This document shows, one piece after another, positions 1 to 8,844 of a stretch of 64,000 bases of DNA; the first letter of the stretch is position 1; each line of letters starts with the position of its first letter. The notes under the pieces were generated by a model. It searched no databases. It was not told the DNA's origin and was given only the letters and a program-made list of their open reading frames with translations. This DNA comes from CBDCTM01 sp965222005 (lineage in GTDB: Bacteria > Bacteroidota > Bacteroidia > Chitinophagales > Saprospiraceae). The DNA is taken from contig OZ244935.1 in the NCBI GenBank assembly GCA_965222005.1, positions 1,860,001-1,924,000 of the forward strand, given 5' to 3'. The position numbers and the translations under genes are program-made.

Positions 1-343
1 GCGACAGCTCTCCCATCAGTAGGTATTGATCGAGCAAATCAGGAGCCATTTGGCCGGTACTGCCAAGCAGACCGAGGGCGATAGGCAAATCGTAGGCAGA
101 GCCTTCCTTACGAATGTCTGCCGGAGCCAGATTGACCACCAGCTTGAGCCGGGGTAAACGCAGGCCGATATTTTTGATAGCCGATTCAATTCGGTGAAAT
201 CCTTCCTTCACAGCATTATCCGGCAACCCTACCAGGGCGTAGAAGTTTTTACCTGCTGCCACCGTGCCTCCTGCATTGACTTCCACCGTAATGGTGCGCG
301 CATCCACACCATGTACTGCACTAGCGAAGGTTTTTACCAGCAT
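1..343 (-). CDS. comM: ComM/YifB-family Mg-chelatase-like AAA+ ATPase, N-terminal part (runs off window)
   Basis: The visible 114 residues are the N-terminal domain of the YifB/ComM family. The opening residues MLVKTFASAVHGVDA, followed by TITVEVN, FYALVGLPDNAVKE, RIESAIKNIGLRLP and KLVVNLAPADIRKEG, are the hallmark pattern of this family, whose full length is about 510 residues. ComM is a hexameric helicase that promotes branch migration during natural transformation in some proteobacteria; in Bacteroidota the role is usually untested. The AAA+ and C-terminal Mg-chelatase domains lie beyond the window edge. The start at 343 is the family-typical position, right before the conserved segment; no ribosome binding site is visible. 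Family assignment is firm, function by homology only. Confidence 0.88.
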   Translation of the reverse strand, partial: MLVKTFASAVHGVDARTITVEVNAGGTVAAGKNFYALVGLPDNAVKEGFHRIESAIKNIGLRLPRLKLVVNLAPADIRKEGSAYDLPIALGLLGSTGQMAPDLLDQYLLMGELS

Positions 344-399
344 GAATGAAATTTTGATGGGTGAAAAGTATGTTTGCTTAGCGTATTCCTGGGCTTGCC

Positions 400-425
400 C
401 CAAAGCTCAATGCCTTGAGCTTTGG
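400..425. other. Perfect 11-bp stem-loop upstream of comM
   Basis: CCAAAGCTCAA and TTGAGCTTTGG pair perfectly around a 4-base loop. It lies 57 bases upstream of the comM start and has no T-tract on either strand, so a terminator role is doubtful. It may be an operator or a remnant of a small palindromic repeat. The rest of 344-612 shows nothing else recognisable. Confidence 0.4.
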
Positions 426-612
426 TCAATTGCCCCCGGCAAATTAAAAATTTGGAGCTGATTCTAATAAATTAAGCCCTGTTTTTCGTTTTTCAGGCAA
501 TCTTGGTGCCTTTGCAGGTCGAATCTTTTCTATAGCCATGACGTAGGTTAAATATTATTTAAAGTAATTTGCAGGAAATATTGACGGCTCGAAAGTTGTT
601 GTTTTAAATGAA

Positions 613-1899
613 ATGAGAGGAATATTTGTCATATTAATAACATTTATCTGTTGTCAGGCTGCCTGGCCCTCCGATCTGGTACTCAAAAAGCGAGTGGCTA
701 CTTCCCTGAATACCATTACGCTTCATCGCGACTCTAATTTTACCAAAGCCACCAATATCGCTTTTAGAGAAGGTACGCTCTTCGAAATTATCAGTGAATC
801 GAAGCTGGAGCATGAAGATGCTGCACAGAATCAGAAATTTAAGTGGTTTGAAGTACGCACTGAAAAAGGGAAGCATGGCTGGGTCTTCGGCGATGGCCTG
901 GCGGTGATCCTGCCTGAGCAGTTTGTAGATGAAGGGCTCCGCCATTTTCACAAAAAGCGCTGCAAATTTAGCAATGGCTTTGAGCGGTCCATCTCCTGGC
1001 TGGCCTCCGTAGATGGCCGGGACAATTTTCACGAGCAGGATTTCATGAACCCTTTGTACCGGGAACTTTACCTGGTCGTCACCAACGATCGGGGCCGCTC
1101 AGTGCACATACAATATGCCGGACTCAGTGCCCGCGGCGAAATGTCCCTGAAGCAATTGGTACTGCAAGATGTTACAGGCGACAAAGTCCCTGAAGTGATT
1201 TTGTTGACTGCCAATCAGCCGGAAGGTAGTGTGGTGATGAGTCAGGAACTGGCTGTTTTTTCCTTTCAGGCTGGCACCCTCCGCCAGGTAATTGAAGAAG
1301 AGCTTACACTGAAATACAGCCCCCATCAGCCCGCTCCTTCTTTGTATAAATTTGTAGAGCTGGAAGAAAAAACGGTACGTATTGCCTATGTCGATTACAT
1401 ATCCTGTGCCGAATACAAACTGCCCTACAAAACGGATAGCCGGCCGGGTGCCAATGAACGATGCCTGGAATATGTAACCTACACTTTTTTGTGGAATTCA
1501 CGGCTCAACGAGTTTGAGCAATTCTATCAGCCCAGCCGCTCCGCCCTCCAGGCGGTAGTGTTACAGCAAAGTATGCTCAAAAACATCCCTTCAAAAAGGG
1601 CAATGAACATTGGCCGTGTTGGTCGCAACGAAAGCCTGAAAGTGCTTAAGCATAGCGAGCAATTTGTAAAGGAAAACGGACGGAAAAAGGTGCAGTTGTA
1701 TTTGTATGTTGAGCGACACAATGGCCGCACCGGCTATATACCTGCTGCTCAGCTGCGGTTTGTCAATTGCGAATCTGCCGATTTGTTGAATGCCTACTAT
1801 CAAAATCCACCCCTTTCCAAAAGTGCTTGGAAGACCGATCAGCCATTTTTGAAAATACTGCCTAAAGAAAGCGCCTCTACAGCTGTTTCGGGGCAATAA
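613..1899 (+). CDS. Secreted SH3-domain protein, function unknown
   Basis: The 428-residue product starts with a signal peptide-like stretch (MRGIFVILITFICCQAAWPS). A bacterial SH3 (SH3b) type segment follows at about residues 28-95: VATSLNTITLHRDSN, then FEIISES, and WFEVRTEKGKHGWVFGDGL. The KHGWVFGDGL ending matches the usual GWV-G end of such domains. A second, weaker SH3-like segment may lie near residues 335-390 (NIGRVGRNESLKVL ... NGRTGYIPAAQLRFV). The middle region is not recognised. SH3b domains usually bind cell wall or surface ligands, so a periplasmic or surface role is inferred. The gene ends 3 bases before the convergent hemA stop. Confidence 0.7.
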   Translation: MRGIFVILITFICCQAAWPSDLVLKKRVATSLNTITLHRDSNFTKATNIAFREGTLFEIISESKLEHEDAAQNQKFKWFEVRTEKGKHGWVFGDGLAVILPEQFVDEGLRHFHKKRCKFSNGFERSISWLASVDGRDNFHEQDFMNPLYRELYLVVTNDRGRSVHIQYAGLSARGEMSLKQLVLQDVTGDKVPEVILLTANQPEGSVVMSQELAVFSFQAGTLRQVIEEELTLKYSPHQPAPSLYKFVELEEKTVRIAYVDYISCAEYKLPYKTDSRPGANERCLEYVTYTFLWNSRLNEFEQFYQPSRSALQAVVLQQSMLKNIPSKRAMNIGRVGRNESLKVLKHSEQFVKENGRKKVQLYLYVERHNGRTGYIPAAQLRFVNCESADLLNAYYQNPPLSKSAWKTDQPFLKILPKESASTAVSGQ

Positions 1900-1902
1900 G
1901 GA

Positions 1903-3132
1903 CTATTCCACCGTTTTTCTAGCCGCCTTCATGGGGATACTGATACACTGCTTTTCCATATAGGCAAGCATGCGTTCCAGCAAATCGCGGGAAGGCTTAT
2001 CTAGATTTTCCACCTCTTTTTTAAATACCTTGTTGAGGGCATGCACCCGGACGGCTTTCATCTGCTGAGGTACTCCCTGCATGGCTTTTTCAATCTGCCT
2101 TCGGCGATAGCTTGCTACAAACTCGTCCAATTTTCCGTTCAACAAAAGCCGGGCTTTACTTACTTCCTCCTCTCGGAACGACAGATGCTTACGGGCCACA
2201 GCACGCAGGTTTTCGATCTCAATATACCTGACGGCTTGCTGATCTGCCACCTCTGCGCTGATATTGTTGGGGATCGCCAGATCAATCAAAATCTTTTTGT
2301 CCGCCTCGCCATTTAACAATTTTGTATAAAGCGCCGGACTGAGAATAGATGGCTGCGAGGCGGCACACGCTATCAAGCAATCAAAACCGCCGCGGTATCC
2401 AGTCAGGCTGGATAAGGGCAAGGCACAGCCATTCAGCAGCCTGGCCAATTGCTGCGCTTTTGCCAGCGTTCGGTTGAAGATGGTGACATTAGTAAAGCTG
2501 TGTTTTTGCAAAAATTTGGCTACCAGGCCGTTAGTCTGACCAGCGCCTATCAGCAAAATTCGGGCATTTGTTTCCAACTTTTCTTTCAGTAGTTGCTGAA
2601 TAGCCAGGGAAACCACCGAAATTGGCTTTTCTCCAATACGGGTATTGGCATATACTCCCTTGGCCGTTTCCACAGCAAAACGCATGGCCAGCCGGATGTG
2701 GTCGCCAGCAAGGCCGCATTCCTTACAATGCTCATAAGCTGTGCGCAACTGGCGCAAAATTTCCCGCTCTCCCACCACCAGCGAATCTATCGAAGCGGCT
2801 ACCTCAAACAGATGGGCTATAGCCTGGATGCCTTCATAGAGCGCAACTTTTTGCCGGATAGTTTCTTTGTACGTTTCCGGAAGAGCCGGATTGACACTTT
2901 CAAAGAATGAGAGGAGGGTTTTATGAGAAAACGGAGTCTCTGTGTGTATCAGGTACATCACCCGGTTGCAGGTGGAGAGGTAAAGGAGCTCACCAATATT
3001 GAATTGCTTTTTGATTTGCTTGAGCCTGGATCCAATCGCGGACTTTTCTGTATGCTGCACAGCAAAATGCGGAAGCTCTTTCAAACTGGCCTGCCGATGG
3101 GTAATAGTGAGTATTTTATACCTTTCAAGCAT
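1903..3132 (-). CDS. hemA: Glutamyl-tRNA reductase
   Basis: This 409-residue protein catalyses the NADPH-dependent reduction of glutamyl-tRNA(Glu) to glutamate-1-semialdehyde, the first committed step of C5-pathway tetrapyrrole synthesis. Visible family motifs are the N-terminal ITHRQASLKELPHF, the catalytic cysteine in YLSTCNRV (Cys55), GEREILRQLRTAYE, a Rossmann glycine motif ILLIGAGQTNGLVAK, and FNRTLAKAQQLA. The C-terminal dimerisation domain is present. The reading frame stays open to 3411, but those extra residues are not family-like and would overlap the divergent aspS start, so the start just before the KILTITHRQ segment is chosen. Length agrees with the family. The other haem genes are not adjacent. 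Confidence 0.93.
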   Translation of the reverse strand: MLERYKILTITHRQASLKELPHFAVQHTEKSAIGSRLKQIKKQFNIGELLYLSTCNRVMYLIHTETPFSHKTLLSFFESVNPALPETYKETIRQKVALYEGIQAIAHLFEVAASIDSLVVGEREILRQLRTAYEHCKECGLAGDHIRLAMRFAVETAKGVYANTRIGEKPISVVSLAIQQLLKEKLETNARILLIGAGQTNGLVAKFLQKHSFTNVTIFNRTLAKAQQLARLLNGCALPLSSLTGYRGGFDCLIACAASQPSILSPALYTKLLNGEADKKILIDLAIPNNISAEVADQQAVRYIEIENLRAVARKHLSFREEEVSKARLLLNGKLDEFVASYRRRQIEKAMQGVPQQMKAVRVHALNKVFKKEVENLDKPSRDLLERMLAYMEKQCISIPMKAARKTVE

Positions 3133-3357
3133 ATCAATAAGCTGGTACACCTTTGAGGGTGAATGCACAAAAGTATTTAGCCCACAGCAAATGAATGTCA
3201 TACTACTGTCAACAGGAGGCATTTGATAAATTATCGATGATTTATGAGCGGACAATTGAAGGTCGGCAGGCAAGTTTGGACAATAAGGCTTATTTTTGTG
3301 ACGCTGTTTTTGAAACACATTGCCAATATTTTTCATATAAAAGCTAAAACCTGATAC

Positions 3358-5145
3358 ATGTACAGAAATTTCAATTGTGGTGAATTGCGCCTTGATGATG
3401 CAGGCAAACAAGTAGTGATCAGCGGTTGGTTACAAACCAGTCGTGACTTGGGTGGCATGACCTTCATCGATTTGCGCGATCGCTATGGCATCACACAGCT
3501 CGTGTTTAATATGGAGGAAGATGAAGACCTTTGCCAGCGGGCCCGGAAGCTGGGCCGGGAGTATGTGCTCAAAGTAACGGGCACTGTACGTGAGCGCAGC
3601 AACAAAAACCCAAACCGCCCAACTGGCGCCATAGAGATAGAAGTACAACAATTGGAAGTGCTCAATCCCTCAAAGGTCCCGCCCTTTACCGTAGAGGATG
3701 AAACGGATGGAGGGGATGATCTGCGTATGAAATTTCGCTATCTCGATTTGAGGAGAAAGCCCGTACAGCAAAACATTATCTTTCGCAGCCAGGTGGCGCT
3801 TGAAACCCGCAAATACCTGTCGGACCAACAGTTTGTTGAAGTCGAAACGCCCTTTCTTATAAAAAGCACACCGGAAGGTGCCCGCGATTTTGTAGTGCCC
3901 AGCCGTATGAACAAAGGACAGTTTTATGCGCTGCCACAGTCACCGCAAACCTTCAAACAAATACTGATGGTGGCTGGCCTCGACCGCTACTTTCAGATCG
4001 TCAAATGCTTTCGGGATGAAGACCTGCGAGCAGACCGGCAACCGGAATTCACACAAATTGACTGCGAAATGGCCTTTGTCACCCAAGATGAAATCTTGCA
4101 GACATTTGAAGGGCTTACCAAGCATCTTTTCAAGCATACCATCGGTATCGAGCTGCCGGACTTTCCGCTCATGTCGTACGACGAGGCTATGCGCCTCTTT
4201 GGCTCCGATAAGCCCGACCTACGCTTCGAGATGGAATTTGTGGAGCTCAATGAACTCACAAAGGGTAAAGGTTTCGGGGTATTCGACAATGCCGAGCTGG
4301 TGGTGGGTATTTGTGCCAAAGGCCAGGCGGCAGCCTACTCCAACAAAGCGATTAAGGAAGTGACGGAATGGATGCAACGCCCACAGATTGGCGCTAAAGG
4401 GCTGGTGAATGTTAAGTTCAATGAAGATGGCAGTGTGAAATCTTCCGTTGGCAAATTTTATAGTGATGACGAGCTCAAAGCCTGGGGTGCCAAATTTGGA
4501 GCTGAGGCGGGAGATATGCTCCTCATATTATCGGGCGAGCAGGAAAAAACGCGGAAGCAACTCAACAAATTGCGTCTGGAAATGGGCCGGCGAATGGAAC
4601 TCATCGATCCTTTCGATTTCAAGCCACTCTGGGTAGTGGATTTTCCATTGCTGGAATGGGATGAGGAAAGTGGCCGTTTTCACGCCATGCACCACCCCTT
4701 TACCTCTCCCAAAAAAGGAGATATGGCAAGAATGCTTGAAGGCGATACCTCAAAACCGGAAAATTTCCAGGATTTGAGAGCGGATGCCTATGATTTGGTC
4801 ATCAATGGCGTCGAGATTGGCGGGGGCTCAATTCGTATCCACGACCGCACTTTGCAGTCCCGCAATTTTGATCTGCTGGGCTTCAGCGAGGAAGAGGCAG
4901 AAGCGCAGTTTGGGTTTTTGCTAGGTGCTTTTGAATATGGAGCTCCGCCTCACGGAGGCATCGCTTTTGGCTTTGATCGTCTCTGTGCAGTGATGAAAGG
5001 GCAATCCTCGATTCGCGATTTTATTGCCTTTCCGAAAAACAATCAGGGGCGGGATATGATGATTGATGCGCCTTCTCCGGTGGGTCAGGCTCAGCTCGAA
5101 GAGCTGGGTATAGAACTGGTTAAAGAGGAAGCGGCGAGTGGATAA
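3358..5145 (+). CDS. aspS: Aspartyl-tRNA synthetase, bacterial type
   Basis: A class II synthetase of 595 residues that charges tRNA(Asp). The domain order is an OB-fold anticodon-binding domain (residues 1-105, with GWLQTSRDLGGMTFIDLRD), the catalytic core, the bacterial GAD insertion (about 290-410) and the rest of the core. Recognisable motifs are the motif 1 region VETPFLIKSTPEGARDF, FYALPQSPQTFKQ, motif 2 YFQIVKCFRDEDLRADRQPE, and motif 3 PHGGIAFGFDRL. It is divergent from hemA with 225 bases between the starts; a TAnnTTTG-like box lies at 3291-3298 but its upstream element is weak. A strong hairpin terminator follows at 5155. Confidence 0.97.
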   Translation: MYRNFNCGELRLDDAGKQVVISGWLQTSRDLGGMTFIDLRDRYGITQLVFNMEEDEDLCQRARKLGREYVLKVTGTVRERSNKNPNRPTGAIEIEVQQLEVLNPSKVPPFTVEDETDGGDDLRMKFRYLDLRRKPVQQNIIFRSQVALETRKYLSDQQFVEVETPFLIKSTPEGARDFVVPSRMNKGQFYALPQSPQTFKQILMVAGLDRYFQIVKCFRDEDLRADRQPEFTQIDCEMAFVTQDEILQTFEGLTKHLFKHTIGIELPDFPLMSYDEAMRLFGSDKPDLRFEMEFVELNELTKGKGFGVFDNAELVVGICAKGQAAAYSNKAIKEVTEWMQRPQIGAKGLVNVKFNEDGSVKSSVGKFYSDDELKAWGAKFGAEAGDMLLILSGEQEKTRKQLNKLRLEMGRRMELIDPFDFKPLWVVDFPLLEWDEESGRFHAMHHPFTSPKKGDMARMLEGDTSKPENFQDLRADAYDLVINGVEIGGGSIRIHDRTLQSRNFDLLGFSEEEAEAQFGFLLGAFEYGAPPHGGIAFGFDRLCAVMKGQSSIRDFIAFPKNNQGRDMMIDAPSPVGQAQLEELGIELVKEEAASG

Positions 5146-5154
5146 TAAGATACA

Positions 5155-5210
5155 AGCTATAAAAAATGCGGGACAGTTCACCTTGAAACTGTCCCGCATT
5201 TTTTATAGCT
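5155..5210. terminator. Bidirectional rho-independent terminator after aspS
   Basis: A perfect 24-bp inverted repeat with an 8-base loop, ending in six T on the + strand and six T on the - strand. It closes aspS transcription and also faces the convergent gene at 5253-5939. Confidence 0.92.
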
Positions 5211-5252
5211 GGCTGATTCTGCTAAGTTATTGATTGTTCATTCCTAAGTACT

Positions 5253-5939
5253 TTACCAACCCTTACCCTGCTTTTTGGAAGCCATTTTTTTCTTGCTTTC
5301 CTGATCTTCTTCCTTCTTTAAAAACAGTACTTCCAGGTCGTTATCCATTTTGAGGGATAAGCTATAATCACCAGGGGCTTCAAATTCCATATTTAGTAGC
5401 AAGGTGTTGAGGCCAGGGGAGATAGGCAAATTGTCTTTTTGTACAACTTCCCCTAAGGCATCATTGAGTTGGTATAATAGGGTACTCTCTGTAATAGACT
5501 TGATCGTCAGCTCATATTTGTTTTTTTCAACCATTTCAGTGTTGGTCACCATATAATTATGGATGATCGATTTTTGGAGGCTGATAAATTCAGACAAACT
5601 GTTGGTACCGTCTTTTTCTATTTCGCGCAGACGGTAATAGGCGTTGGACAACCCCAACTCGAGATCCTTAAAAGTGTACTCGCTACCGGTGGTTTCATTG
5701 CCTACAGCTTTCACAACCCCTATTTCACTATAAGTCAGCCCATTGTCGATAGAGCGCTCAACTACAAAATTTTCGGAATTTAATTCGGAAGTTGTACTCC
5801 AGCTTAGCAGAAAACCTACCGAATATTCTACACCGCTGATCGATTGGTCGTACACCACTCTGGCCTGAGCCATATTCCCTGTGAATAGTACCATTGCCAG
5901 TAGAAGTAAAAATTGATGGGGTCGCATATTAAATTTCAT
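5253..5939 (-). CDS. Secreted protein with an FN3-like beta-sandwich domain
   Basis: The 228-residue product begins with a signal peptide (a hydrophobic LLLLAMVLFTG core ending near AQA). Residues 40-120 carry the pattern LSWSTTSELNSENFVVERS, YSEIGVVKAVGN, YTFKDLELGLSNAYYRLREI. This is the fibronectin-III-like module that is very common in Bacteroidota surface proteins, usually next to a type IX sorting tail. Here there is no obvious sorting domain: the C-terminus is a lysine-rich, charged tail after a short beta-rich region. Function is unknown. An alternative start codon lies four codons downstream. Confidence 0.72.
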   Translation of the reverse strand: MKFNMRPHQFLLLLAMVLFTGNMAQARVVYDQSISGVEYSVGFLLSWSTTSELNSENFVVERSIDNGLTYSEIGVVKAVGNETTGSEYTFKDLELGLSNAYYRLREIEKDGTNSLSEFISLQKSIIHNYMVTNTEMVEKNKYELTIKSITESTLLYQLNDALGEVVQKDNLPISPGLNTLLLNMEFEAPGDYSLSLKMDNDLEVLFLKKEEDQESKKKMASKKQGKGW

Positions 5940-6056
5940 CTTGTTGCTATGTTTGCTTTATTTAATTAAAAGGCAAGATGCCCTGGCTTTCATAGCTTTA
6001 TCAGGATGAATAAAGAAATTTTGTGACACGACAAATAATTCACATTGTAAAAAAGA

Positions 6057-8543
6057 CTAATTTTTGATTTCCTGCTCCTCTGCCACCATTTTCCTGTTTT
6101 TTACATGCATTTCAAGCCAATTGTCCATCTCCCAAAGCATATGCATCACAGATTCCCGGGCGCGGTATCCGTGGCTTTCCTTCGGCAACATAACTAGCCG
6201 AACGGTAGCGCCATGCCCTTTGAGCGCAGCAAAAAAACGCTCACTCTGCATAGGATACGTTCCGGAATTGTTATCTGCCGAACCATGTATCAGCAAAAGG
6301 GGTTCTTTTATTTTTTGGGCATGCATGAAGGGCGACATCGTAAAATACGTTTCAGGCGCTTCCCAGAAGGTCCGCTCTTCCGACTGAAAGCCAAAGGGTG
6401 TGAGTGTTCTGTTGTATGCGCCGCTGCGGGCTATTCCGGCTGCAAAGAGATCACTATGGGCTAGCAAATTGGCAGCCATGAAAGCTCCATAAGAATGGCC
6501 GCCTATTGCCAGCCTGTTGGTATCTGCTACCCCCATCTGGTCTAGCTTCCGAATGGCTGCTTCCGCATCCGATACCAACTGCTGAATAAAGGTTTCATTA
6601 GGCTCTTCCTTACCTTCTCCTATAATAGGCATGGCAAAATCATCAAAAATAGCATATCCCCGACTTACCCAGAATAGAGGAGACCACCAACCGATTCTAA
6701 TGAATTCATAGGGCGAATCTGTGACTTGCCCGGCAGCATCCGCACTTTTAAATTCACGAGGATAGGCCCACATAAGTACAGGCAGTCGGCCGTCGCGCTT
6801 GGGATCGTATCCAGGGGGTAGATATAAAGTGCCAGACAGTTCGACGCCATCATCACGCTTGTATTTTATCAGCTCCTTTTGGACATCTTTCAGTACCAGA
6901 TAGGGGTTTTCAAAGTGCGTAATCTGCTGCAATTTTCCGCTTTTGATGTTGCGTAAAAAATAATTGGGCGGATCATCGGCACTCTCTCTCCTGGTTAAAA
7001 CCTGCCCTTTTTCAACCCGGATGAGGCTGATAGGATATTCATAATAAGGGGCTTGTGATCGCCATAAACGCTCACTTTTACCAGTATTCAGATTGTATTT
7101 ATCCACAAATGGCCGATTCCCTTCCGGTGAAGCGCCCTGCCCACTGAGAAAGAGCGTATTCCCTTTGTCGGCTGTCAGCAAAACATTGCGGCCAAATTGG
7201 TTGGTAGTAGTTTCAAAATTGCCGGGATCGTTGTAGCGATCCTCCCAACTTCGGTCAAACAATACTTTGGCGCCTGATTGTGGGCTGCCCGGCTGCCAAT
7301 ACCGCGTAATCTCCCGCCGGTCGGTCCACCACCATTCTGAAGCTATGGCCAAGCCATCATTACACCAGCTGATGCCTCCAAAGCGAAGCTGGAAATCGAT
7401 AGCAGCAGTGGGTTGGCTACTAAAAGGTGCGGAAAGGCTGAACAGCCGGTCTCTCACGCTTGCGTCGCTTTTCGGATCCCCGCCATCCAGTGCTTCCACC
7501 CAATACAAAGTAGCAGACACATCGGCCCGCCATCTAAATGAGCGGGGGCCGGTACGCACCGCTCCAAAGCCTTTTGGAATATTTTCCGCACCGGGGATGT
7601 CAGCCAGTTGCCTGACCAGCTGACCAGATTGATCCAGTACTTCATAGGTCATCGGAAAGCGATAATAGGGAACGATGTACGAAAAGGGCCTTTTGATAGT
7701 GGTGACCAACAAGTACTGACCATCAGGAGAATAGCTGATGCTTCGGATAATGCCAGACTTACCGATTGGCTTTGAGCGGGCTGTGGCAATATCCACCCGC
7801 ATTAGCTGAGAAGAGGTATAATACTCAAAAAGAGCCTCATCATGTGGGTTCTTCAGCAAATCCTGGTAGGTTCTCACGGGTGCGGATTTTCCTTTGTTTT
7901 CCTGTATTACCGGGCCGGATGGTATGTCAGGTTTGCTTGGAGAGTCTCCTCTGTGGGGCAATACCATTTTGTACAAAATGGATTTGTTGTCCGTTGCCCA
8001 CCGATAAGGTAGCCCTGGCATGGCATCATTGATGACAGCATCGGTGAGTTGGGTGGCTTTGGCGTGATCGATACTGGCTGACCAAAGCTCCAGGCCATTG
8101 GAGCGCGTGATGGTAAATGCTATTTGCTCGCCGTTGGGCGACCAGCTGATGTTTTCAATTTTGGCAGAGGAAGGGAGGCCTTCCACCGGCACTGTTTTGT
8201 CGCCACTAATGGCCTTGAAGCGCAAGCCGTTGTAATAATAGGAACGACTGGAGCTGTTGGTTTTTGGATTGATGCGCGTGCCGGCCAGGCGAAGTTCTTG
8301 TTGAGCAACCTCTTCGATAGAAGGTAAATTGGGTCGGCTGATCAACAACATCCATTGGTTGGATGGGCTTATACTCACTCCGGGTGTTGGTGCGGCATCT
8401 ATCAAATCGGCAATGGCGGCAGGTGGCTGCTGGTAAGAGAGGTTTTCTTGTGAATGAAGGGGCGAAACCATAGTGGTACAGATGAATAATGATACAATCA
8501 GGAACTGTAATAAACGGTAAAAGGCGGAGGTTTTGTTACACAT
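6057..8543 (-). CDS. Prolyl-oligopeptidase family (S9D, glutamyl-endopeptidase-like) peptidase
   Basis: The 828-residue protein has an N-terminal hydrophobic signal (LIVSLFICTTMVSPLHS), a beta-propeller half with repeated motifs such as ISWSPNGEQIAF and SISYSPDGQYLLV, and a C-terminal alpha/beta-hydrolase domain. The nucleophile elbow is GGHSYGAFMAANLLAHSD, followed by ARSGAYNRTLTPFGFQ, the Asp region LLLIHGSADNNSGT, and the His region LPKESHGYRARES. The spacing and wording of these blocks match the S9D group that includes the chloroplast glutamyl endopeptidase. Expected role is cleavage of short peptides in the periplasm or outside the cell. It is a monocistronic gene in its strand context. 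Confidence 0.88.
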   Translation of the reverse strand: MCNKTSAFYRLLQFLIVSLFICTTMVSPLHSQENLSYQQPPAAIADLIDAAPTPGVSISPSNQWMLLISRPNLPSIEEVAQQELRLAGTRINPKTNSSSRSYYYNGLRFKAISGDKTVPVEGLPSSAKIENISWSPNGEQIAFTITRSNGLELWSASIDHAKATQLTDAVINDAMPGLPYRWATDNKSILYKMVLPHRGDSPSKPDIPSGPVIQENKGKSAPVRTYQDLLKNPHDEALFEYYTSSQLMRVDIATARSKPIGKSGIIRSISYSPDGQYLLVTTIKRPFSYIVPYYRFPMTYEVLDQSGQLVRQLADIPGAENIPKGFGAVRTGPRSFRWRADVSATLYWVEALDGGDPKSDASVRDRLFSLSAPFSSQPTAAIDFQLRFGGISWCNDGLAIASEWWWTDRREITRYWQPGSPQSGAKVLFDRSWEDRYNDPGNFETTTNQFGRNVLLTADKGNTLFLSGQGASPEGNRPFVDKYNLNTGKSERLWRSQAPYYEYPISLIRVEKGQVLTRRESADDPPNYFLRNIKSGKLQQITHFENPYLVLKDVQKELIKYKRDDGVELSGTLYLPPGYDPKRDGRLPVLMWAYPREFKSADAAGQVTDSPYEFIRIGWWSPLFWVSRGYAIFDDFAMPIIGEGKEEPNETFIQQLVSDAEAAIRKLDQMGVADTNRLAIGGHSYGAFMAANLLAHSDLFAAGIARSGAYNRTLTPFGFQSEERTFWEAPETYFTMSPFMHAQKIKEPLLLIHGSADNNSGTYPMQSERFFAALKGHGATVRLVMLPKESHGYRARESVMHMLWEMDNWLEMHVKNRKMVAEEQEIKN

Positions 8544-8844
8544 GGCAAAGAAAGGTTAAGTAATGGCGTCAATGGAAGTACGCTCATAAATATAGAGTAA
8601 ATTTTGCAGCTAGCCTGATACATACCGCCAGAAGTCATGGGCAGTTGAGAGTTCTTACTTACGGAAGCAACACCTGTTTTAACACCTTTTAGCAATACTT
8701 CATCACAAAATAGGCAATCAGTCCCTAGAAATTTGTAATTTCGTTTTTATACAAGTCACGGGATAAACCCGCTTCATCCCGTTCTGATTGATTCAGTGTG
8801 GGGGAAGGTGTATTTGTGATGACAATCCAACTCTGATCGTATCT
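8544..8844. other. Intergenic region between divergent genes
   Basis: About 300 bases separate the peptidase start from the cyclase start and must hold both promoters. No clear TAnnTTTG pair, hairpin or repeat was found. A TTG codon at 8788 is in frame with the cyclase gene and could extend it by 19 residues. Confidence 0.5.

Noticed and set aside
3133..3411. N-terminal extension of hemA by 93 codons
   Set aside because: The extra residues are not family-like and would overlap the start of divergent aspS.
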